Source: an uncultured Clostridia bacterium (GTDB taxonomy: Bacteria; Bacillota; Clostridia; Oscillospirales; Ruminococcaceae). From it: a stretch of 5,443 bases of DNA. Position numbers and translations under genes: made by a program. Below the pieces are notes generated by a model. The model had not been told where the DNA came from. It searched no databases and saw only the letters and a program-made list of their open reading frames with translations. How positions within the stretch are numbered: position 1 is the stretch's first letter; each line of letters opens with the position of its first letter. This document shows, piece by piece, positions 5,131-5,443 of this stretch. The stretch is from positions 1-5,443 of the forward strand of contig CAMBHV010000117.1 in assembly GCA_945867255.1 (NCBI GenBank). Reading direction: 5' to 3'.

Positions 5131-5401
5131 AAGAAACGCGGCGACAAAGAGAGTACGCACGGCAAAACATTTGCATAAAAGAGAAAAGCGCCATGGGCTG
5201 AAAGCGCTTTGCAGGTGTGCCGGGCGGAAGTTCACTTTCGAGCGGCCGGGCTGAAGGCATGTGCTGGTAGGCGCGGACGGGCCCTTCCCGTTACAGAAGC
5301 AAAGAGTGTTTGCTCTTGGAAGCAAAAACGTGGGTGGTACCGCGGAGCATTGTGGAACGCACAGGCTTCGTCCCTGAGAACACAGGGGCGAAGCCTTTTT
5401 T
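5131..5401 (+). promoter_or_regulatory. T-box riboswitch (tRNA-sensing leader), specifier probably TTC = Phe
   Basis: The leader carries the hallmark GGGTGGTACCGCG (5332-5344) and TTCGTCCC (5367-5374), which pair as the antiterminator. Stem I can be folded by hand. AAAG/CTTT (5146-5149 with 5235-5238) lies below the specifier loop. CGCACGGC/GCCGGGCG (5156-5163 with 5219-5226) and ACATTTGCA/TGCAGGTGT (5167-5175 with 5210-5218) lie above it. An AGAGA bulge follows, then AAAGCGC/GCGCTTT with a GGCTGAAA distal loop. The loop-E pair AGTA (5152-5155) faces GAA (5227-5229). The next bases G-TTC-A place the specifier codon TTC (Phe) at 5231-5233, with the customary purine after it. Further hairpins are 5277-5291 and 5298-5314 (stem III). 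The bulge base in TGGT suits a tRNA with discriminator A, as tRNA-Phe has. Uncharged tRNA would stabilise the antiterminator and allow read-through. The T-box itself is near certain; the Phe call is less so. Confidence 0.95.
5364..5401 (+). terminator. Intrinsic terminator of the T-box leader
   Basis: A 12-bp stem (5364-5375 with 5384-5395; GGCTTCGTCCCT against AGGGGCGAAGCC, one G-U pair) with an 8-nt loop, followed by six T (5396-5401). Its 5' arm includes the CGTCCC that pairs with GGG of the T-box sequence, so terminator and antiterminator are mutually exclusive, as expected for transcriptional T-box control. Confidence 0.93.
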
Positions 5402-5429
5402 CGTCCCGGAAAGAAAAGGAGAGGTTTTG

Positions 5430-5443
5430 TTGAAACAGGCATT
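5430..5443 (+). CDS. pheS: First codons of a T-box-controlled gene, probably phenylalanyl-tRNA synthetase alpha subunit
   Basis: Only four complete codons are inside the window: TTG AAA CAG GCA, read M-K-Q-A, then TT. The Shine-Dalgarno AAAAGGAGAGG (5414-5424) sits 8 nt (from GGAG) before the TTG at 5430. An in-frame TTG at 5427 is closer than ideal. Identity is inferred from three things: the T-box leader (normally before aminoacyl-tRNA synthetase or amino-acid genes), the TTC specifier, and an N-terminus compatible with PheS proteins that begin M-K-x-x-L. PheS with PheT would charge tRNA-Phe. Another Phe-related gene, or a different synthetase if the specifier is misread, cannot be excluded. 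Confidence 0.55.

Noticed and set aside
5083..5442. Minus-strand open frame of 119 codons across the T-box
   Set aside because: It is antisense to a well-folded riboswitch, has no motif, and its composition is that of shadow translation.

Overview
The window reads as chromosomal DNA of a Firmicute, most likely a mid-GC clostridium of the Oscillospiraceae/Ruminococcaceae kind. This rests on strong AAAGGAGG ribosome-binding sites, frequent TTG and GTG starts, a YtrA-type GntR/ABC operon, and a classical T-box leader before what looks like pheS. No mobile element, CRISPR array, tRNA or rRNA is visible.

Layout. (1) Positions 1-2579, minus strand: a compact four-gene operon running from the promoter at 2551-2579 towards position 1. 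It encodes a small GntR/YtrA-type repressor, an ABC ATPase and two related membrane subunits, the last cut by the window edge. Gene junctions are a 4-bp overlap, a 7-bp overlap and a 10-bp gap. A 24-bp imperfect palindrome covers the -10 and predicted transcription start, so the operon is probably autoregulated. (2) Positions 2580-3690, plus strand: a divergently transcribed EamA-type transporter made of two very similar halves. It has its own extended -10 promoter, and its start is puzzling: an AAG codon sits where the ATG should be behind a strong Shine-Dalgarno. A long, nearly perfect hairpin closes the gene and also faces the converging operon. (3) Positions 3810-4982, minus strand: acpS (holo-acyl-carrier-protein synthase) translationally coupled to an HD-domain phosphohydrolase. 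(4) Positions 5096-5443, plus strand: a promoter, a complete T-box riboswitch with a foldable stem I, T-box sequence and terminator, then the first codons of a gene. The specifier reads TTC (Phe) and the first residues are M-K-Q-A, so the gene is probably pheS.

Together: an envelope-stress-like or antibiotic-responsive ABC exporter module, an unlinked small-molecule permease, a possible ACP-modification pair, and a tRNA-Phe-sensing synthetase control region. The most interesting points are the acpS-HD pair (possible installation and removal of the ACP prosthetic group), the EamA start-codon anomaly and half-gene fusion, and the operator architecture of the ABC operon. I saw no clearly new large system.
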